This document shows positions 61,091-64,000 of a DNA stretch of 64,000 nucleotides, piece by piece (position 1 is the first letter of the stretch; each line of letters opens with the position of its first letter). The stretch is from a candidate division CSSED10-310 bacterium. GTDB lineage: Bacteria > CSSED10-310 > JAFGJC01. The notes under the pieces were generated by a model. It was given only the letters and a program-made list of their open reading frames with translations, searched no databases and had not been told where the DNA came from. The translations under genes were made by a program, and so were the position numbers. The stretch covers positions 62,001-126,000 of the forward strand of contig JAFGLW010000013.1 in the NCBI GenBank assembly GCA_016927905.1, written 5' to 3'.

Positions 61091-61559
61091 GACTCAGCTC
61101 CTGGAAAAACACGGAAAATCGGGATGCAGTATCCGTGAACCGGATCCGGCGGCGGAATTCACTGATCATGTCCCAGCTGAGATGCACATACAGGGATGTT
61201 TCAGGCAGGGAATCGATGGTCAGTTCGGGCCATTCGATCAGGACGATACCGTCTTCACTCAGAATCTCGGGAAGTTCCAGGTCTTCGATGTCATGTTTGG
61301 AATTCAGCCGGTACAGATCGACATGATAAATCATGTGTTTTCCCGGATACCGGTTCACGATCGTAAACGAAGGACTGGTCACCGGGTACCTGGACGGGAC
61401 TCCCAGACCGGCTGCGATACCCTGGACAAGACAGGTTTTGCCCGAACCCATTTCACCCGAAAGTGGAATACAATCCCCGGGGGCAAGATGTTTTGCCAGG
61501 AGCCACCCCGCATGCCGGGTTGAATCCGGCGAATCGGTTTCAATTTCGAGCGAGACCAT
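61071..61559 (-). CDS. tsaE: tRNA modification ATPase TsaE
   Basis: 162 residues with Walker A GEMGSGKT, switch region TSPSFTIVNRYPG, and HVDLYRL plus LIEWPE, the classic TsaE pattern. Its ATPase resets the TsaBD complex during t6A synthesis. Ends inside the start of tsaD and begins about 60 bases after acpP. Confidence 0.95.
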   Translation of the reverse strand: MVSLEIETDSPDSTRHAGWLLAKHLAPGDCIPLSGEMGSGKTCLVQGIAAGLGVPSRYPVTSPSFTIVNRYPGKHMIYHVDLYRLNSKHDIEDLELPEILSEDGIVLIEWPELTIDSLPETSLYVHLSWDMISEFRRRIRFTDTASRFSVFFQELSHAFPRY

Positions 61560-61618
61560 TAAAACCCGCCCCGGATACTACGACTCGCAGAACAAGGCGG
61601 GACTGCGCAGGAGTGGTT

Positions 61619-61855
61619 TCAACCTTCGAGTTTTGTTTTCAGGTAGTCGATCGCGTTTCGGACGATGACCATTTTTTCCGCATCTTCGTCCGGGATTTCC
61701 ACATCGAATTCCTCTTCAAACGCCATGACCAGTTCCACCGTATCGAGGGAATCCGCTCCGAGATCGTCGGTGAAGGATGCTTCCGGGGTTATTTCACTTT
61801 TGTCCACACCCAGTTGTTCCGCGATCAGATTGATGACACGTTCTTCCACGTCCAT
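61619..61855 (-). CDS. acpP: Acyl carrier protein
   Basis: 78 residues, acidic, four-helix ACP. The phosphopantetheine Ser is in [27 protein letters not shown] precedes the ATG. Carries growing acyl chains for fatty acid synthesis and supplies octanoyl groups to the LipM-type enzyme of this window. Follows fabD directly. Confidence 0.97.
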   Translation of the reverse strand: MDVEERVINLIAEQLGVDKSEITPEASFTDDLGADSLDTVELVMAFEEEFDVEIPDEDAEKMVIVRNAIDYLKTKLEG

Positions 61856-61880
61856 TATTCATCTCCTTAAAAAAATGGTT

Positions 61881-62822
61881 TCAGCACGACGCCATGTTTC
61901 GGATAAATTCTCCCAGTCCTTCCACAGTGCCGATGGATACCCGCATGCTTTGCGGAATAGTTCGTTTCACCAGATTTGTCAAGATGTTGCCCGGTCCCAA
62001 TTCAACGAATAACTCCACACCCCGGTTTGCCATGTACTGAAGAGACTGCTCCCATTTTACCGGAGAAATCACCTGCCGGACAAGTGATGACCGGATGGAA
62101 TCCGGATGTCCGTCCAGGACCCGTGCATCGGCATTGTTGACGATCGCCGTTGCCGGCGGCAGGACGGTCACGCGGTCGAGTTCCGATTTCATGCGAAGCG
62201 CGGCCGGTTCCATCAGCCGGCTGTGAAATGGAGCGCTCACGGGCAGTATGACACCTTTTTTAGCGCCGTGTTTCTGCGCCGCCAGGATCCCCCGTTCCAC
62301 GGCTTCCCGGTGTCCAGAAATGACGATCTGTCCGGGGCTGTTGAAGTTGGCGGCCTGCAGGACCTGATCCTGAGCCGCCTCCTTGCAGACATCCGCGATT
62401 GCATCGGGGTTCAGGCCGATGAGGGCCGCCATGGTTCCCATCCCCGTCGGGGTGGCGTTCTGCATGGCTTCACCCCGTATTCTCACCAGTCGTACCGCCG
62501 ATTCGAAATCCAGGCTTCCGGCAAACCACAGCGCCGTGTATTCTCCCAGACTGTGTCCGGCGGCAAAAAGAGGCGTGACGGAGGTTGTATCCCTGAATAC
62601 CGCGGCAATGGCTGCGGATACCGTAAGAAGGGCGGGTTGGGTGTTCGCAGTCAGATTGAGCTGATCCTGAGGCCCGTTGAAACACAGATCGGACAGGGGG
62701 AATCCCAGCACCTTATCGGCCCGGGTGAAGATATCCGCCGCAACGGGATACGTTTCGAAAAAATCCCTGCCCATTCCGCTGAACTGCGATCCCTGTCCCG
62801 GAAAAATAACCGCTGTTTTCAC
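61881..62822 (-). CDS. fabD: Malonyl-CoA:ACP transacylase
   Basis: 313 residues. GQGSQ near the N-terminus, nucleophile Ser in GHSLGEYTA, Arg in RIRGEAMQ, catalytic His in APFHSRLM, and C-terminal GPGNILTNLVKR. Loads malonate onto ACP. Sits between plsX and acpP; fabH and fabG, usually in this cluster, are absent. Confidence 0.97.
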   Translation of the reverse strand: MKTAVIFPGQGSQFSGMGRDFFETYPVAADIFTRADKVLGFPLSDLCFNGPQDQLNLTANTQPALLTVSAAIAAVFRDTTSVTPLFAAGHSLGEYTALWFAGSLDFESAVRLVRIRGEAMQNATPTGMGTMAALIGLNPDAIADVCKEAAQDQVLQAANFNSPGQIVISGHREAVERGILAAQKHGAKKGVILPVSAPFHSRLMEPAALRMKSELDRVTVLPPATAIVNNADARVLDGHPDSIRSSLVRQVISPVKWEQSLQYMANRGVELFVELGPGNILTNLVKRTIPQSMRVSIGTVEGLGEFIRNMASC

Positions 62823-62844
62823 TGCAACCGGCTCCTGAATATCC

Positions 62845-63834
62845 TCATGATCTGCCCATACGGTTCAATACCTCCAGCGTATTGTCAAGCACTGTTCTTT
62901 CATGCCATTTCTTTGCCGCGCCGATGGCATTGTAAATATTTTCCACACCCGCCTTCCCGTGACACACCATGCAGATTCCGTTCGCGCCCATTAATATGGC
63001 ACCGCCATATTGGGAAGGATCAAACCGCTTATTTATGACACGATCACCGGAAAAATCAATCCCCATGGATTTGAAGATCATCCGGGCGAGACTTTCGGAT
63101 GATTTCAGAACAATGTTTCCGGTGATCCCGTCGGTAACATAGACATCCGAAATCCCGGTCCACATGTCGTTCCCCTCCACATTCCCCCGGAATTCAAGCG
63201 GGAGGGTTTCCAGAATGGCACCGGCTTTCCGCAGTCTGCGGGGGCCCTTGTTTCTTTCGGAACCGACGTTGAGCAGCCCGATCCGAGGATCCGGGATATC
63301 CAGGATTGTCCGGGCCGCTGCATATCCCAGAATCCCGAAATTGACATAATCCAAAGCTGTCAACGAAATGGAAGCTCCCACATCCAGCAGAAGAAAATCC
63401 CGGTTTTCCGGGCCCGGCATCAACTGACACAATCCGGGTGTTCGGATAGACGGGAGCAGGCCCAGGATTTCACGGGCAGCCAGCACGACCGCTCCGGTAT
63501 TCCCGGCACTCACAACCGCCTGACTCCGGCCCTGGGCCACCTCACGAATGCAGCGCACGATGGATGCTTCCGGTTTATCCCGGAGAATCGATCCGGGATC
63601 CTCGTCCATCCGGATCCATTGATCGGCTTCGACGATCCGAAAGGAGTTTTCGTCAATGCGTCCGGTAGCGCTGCAAACTGCTTTTGCCAGTAAATCTAGG
63701 ATTACGGACCGGTTGCCGGCAAAAGCGATGTGGATATCCATGCTTTCAACGGCCCGGACACCGGCCTGAATCGTAAATTCAGGGCCGTAATCGCTGCCGA
63801 ACGTGTCCAGAATAATTTCCACGAAACGGTCCAC
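62845..63834 (-). CDS. plsX: Phosphate acyltransferase PlsX
   Basis: 329 residues from GTG 63834, or 325 from GTG 63822 (VEIILDTFGSDYGP). The usual opening DAMGGD-x-x-P is DTFGSDYGP, a visible deviation. Other family motifs are normal: SAGNTGAVV, LLLDVGAS, NVGSERNKG, VTDGITGNIVLKSSE and YGGAILMGANG. Makes acyl phosphate from acyl-ACP, the first substrate of PlsY in phospholipid synthesis. Start choice is uncertain: no ATG and no strong ribosome site. Confidence 0.93.
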   Translation of the reverse strand: MDRFVEIILDTFGSDYGPEFTIQAGVRAVESMDIHIAFAGNRSVILDLLAKAVCSATGRIDENSFRIVEADQWIRMDEDPGSILRDKPEASIVRCIREVAQGRSQAVVSAGNTGAVVLAAREILGLLPSIRTPGLCQLMPGPENRDFLLLDVGASISLTALDYVNFGILGYAAARTILDIPDPRIGLLNVGSERNKGPRRLRKAGAILETLPLEFRGNVEGNDMWTGISDVYVTDGITGNIVLKSSESLARMIFKSMGIDFSGDRVINKRFDPSQYGGAILMGANGICMVCHGKAGVENIYNAIGAAKKWHERTVLDNTLEVLNRMGRS

Positions 63835-63853
63835 GGGGTTTGAAAATGCGGAA

Positions 63854-64000
63854 TCAGCTCTCTTCGATCTGCAGAACTTTTGTTTCGCCGTAGAACCCGC
63901 AATTCTGGCAGACACGGTGCGGAAGCTTTGGAGATTGACATTTGGGGCAGGTGGCCAGATTCACCGTTTTCACGCTTTTGGTGGCGCTCCGCATTCTTTT
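63854..64000 (-). CDS. rpmF: Ribosomal protein L32 (3' part)
   Basis: The last 48 codons of a leftward gene whose start lies beyond the window. Reads VNLATCPKCQSPKLPHRVC then QNCGFYGE, the zinc ribbon C-x2-C ... C-x2-C and LPHRVC of L32. Position directly before plsX is the classical rpmF-plsX order. Confidence 0.93.
   Translation of the reverse strand, partial: KRMRSATKSVKTVNLATCPKCQSPKLPHRVCQNCGFYGETKVLQIEES

Noticed and set aside
1-64000. CRISPR arrays, insertion sequences, phage or integrative elements, att sites, toxin-antitoxin pairs
   Set aside because: No regularly spaced long repeats, transposase or integrase motifs, or small paired genes were seen; composition is uniform.

Overview
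The window is a gene-dense bacterial chromosome segment, moderately GC-rich, with short intergenic gaps and many ATGA/GTGA start-stop overlaps. It holds 48 protein genes and one tRNA. Nothing in it looks mobile: I found no insertion sequence, integrase, phage gene or CRISPR array. A Gram-negative-type cell is suggested by the Wzm/Wzt exporter of long polysaccharides, several lipoproteins and secreted proteins, bactofilin and a sigma-54-type activator. I cannot name the phylum from sequence alone. The domain mixture (IspH-UbiA fusion, PKD-bearing pyrophosphatase, FHA/kinase/TPR proteins, RqcH) fits an uncultivated lineage better than a well-known model group.

Layout. 1-0.7 kb: mraZ (leftward, start of the division/cell-wall operon, which continues off the left edge) with a promoter overlapped by four MraZ-type repeats. 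0.7-9 kb: rightward housekeeping genes (PilZ, GT2, aminotransferase, LipM-type octanoyltransferase, large TPR protein, tRNA-Gly(CCC), bactofilin, IspH-UbiA fusion). 9-10.3 kb: a secreted propeller-like protein. 10.4-21.8 kb: a tightly coupled rightward polysaccharide operon (Wzm, Wzt with a C-terminal cargo domain, coiled-coil methyltransferase, four glycosyltransferase domains in three proteins, large membrane protein). 21.9-26 kb: lipoprotein, FHA protein and a transmembrane kinase-like protein without the catalytic Asp.

26-44.8 kb is almost entirely leftward: ugd, RqcH/NFACT, two related GT-C membrane glycosyltransferases, an inositol-monophosphatase-family enzyme, a RelA/SpoT homologue whose synthetase half looks dead, a GT4 glycosyltransferase, a membrane pyrophosphatase with a lipoprotein/PKD N-terminus, and a third GT-C protein. 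44.8-50.6 kb: an orphan gene, tldD-tldE, queH and a DegT-type sugar aminotransferase. 50.6-57.8 kb: a secreted small protein, then ribF-rpiB-dCMP deaminase-nrdR, a 1101-residue TPR/GAF/AAA+ activator and a PP2C phosphatase. 57.8-64 kb: pcrA/uvrD facing a leftward rpmF-plsX-fabD-acpP-tsaE-tsaD cluster.

How they work together. A large share of the window serves surface polysaccharide: sugar-nucleotide supply (Ugd, DegT aminotransferase), assembly (GT2/GT4/GT-C enzymes), probable chain capping and export (methyltransferase plus Wzm/Wzt). Superimposed is a signalling layer (PilZ, FHA, kinase-like protein, PP2C, RelA/SpoT, enhancer-binding protein). The best candidates for undescribed biology are the lipidated PKD-pyrophosphatase, the IspH-UbiA fusion, the kinase-like/FHA pair and the one-sided RelA/SpoT protein.
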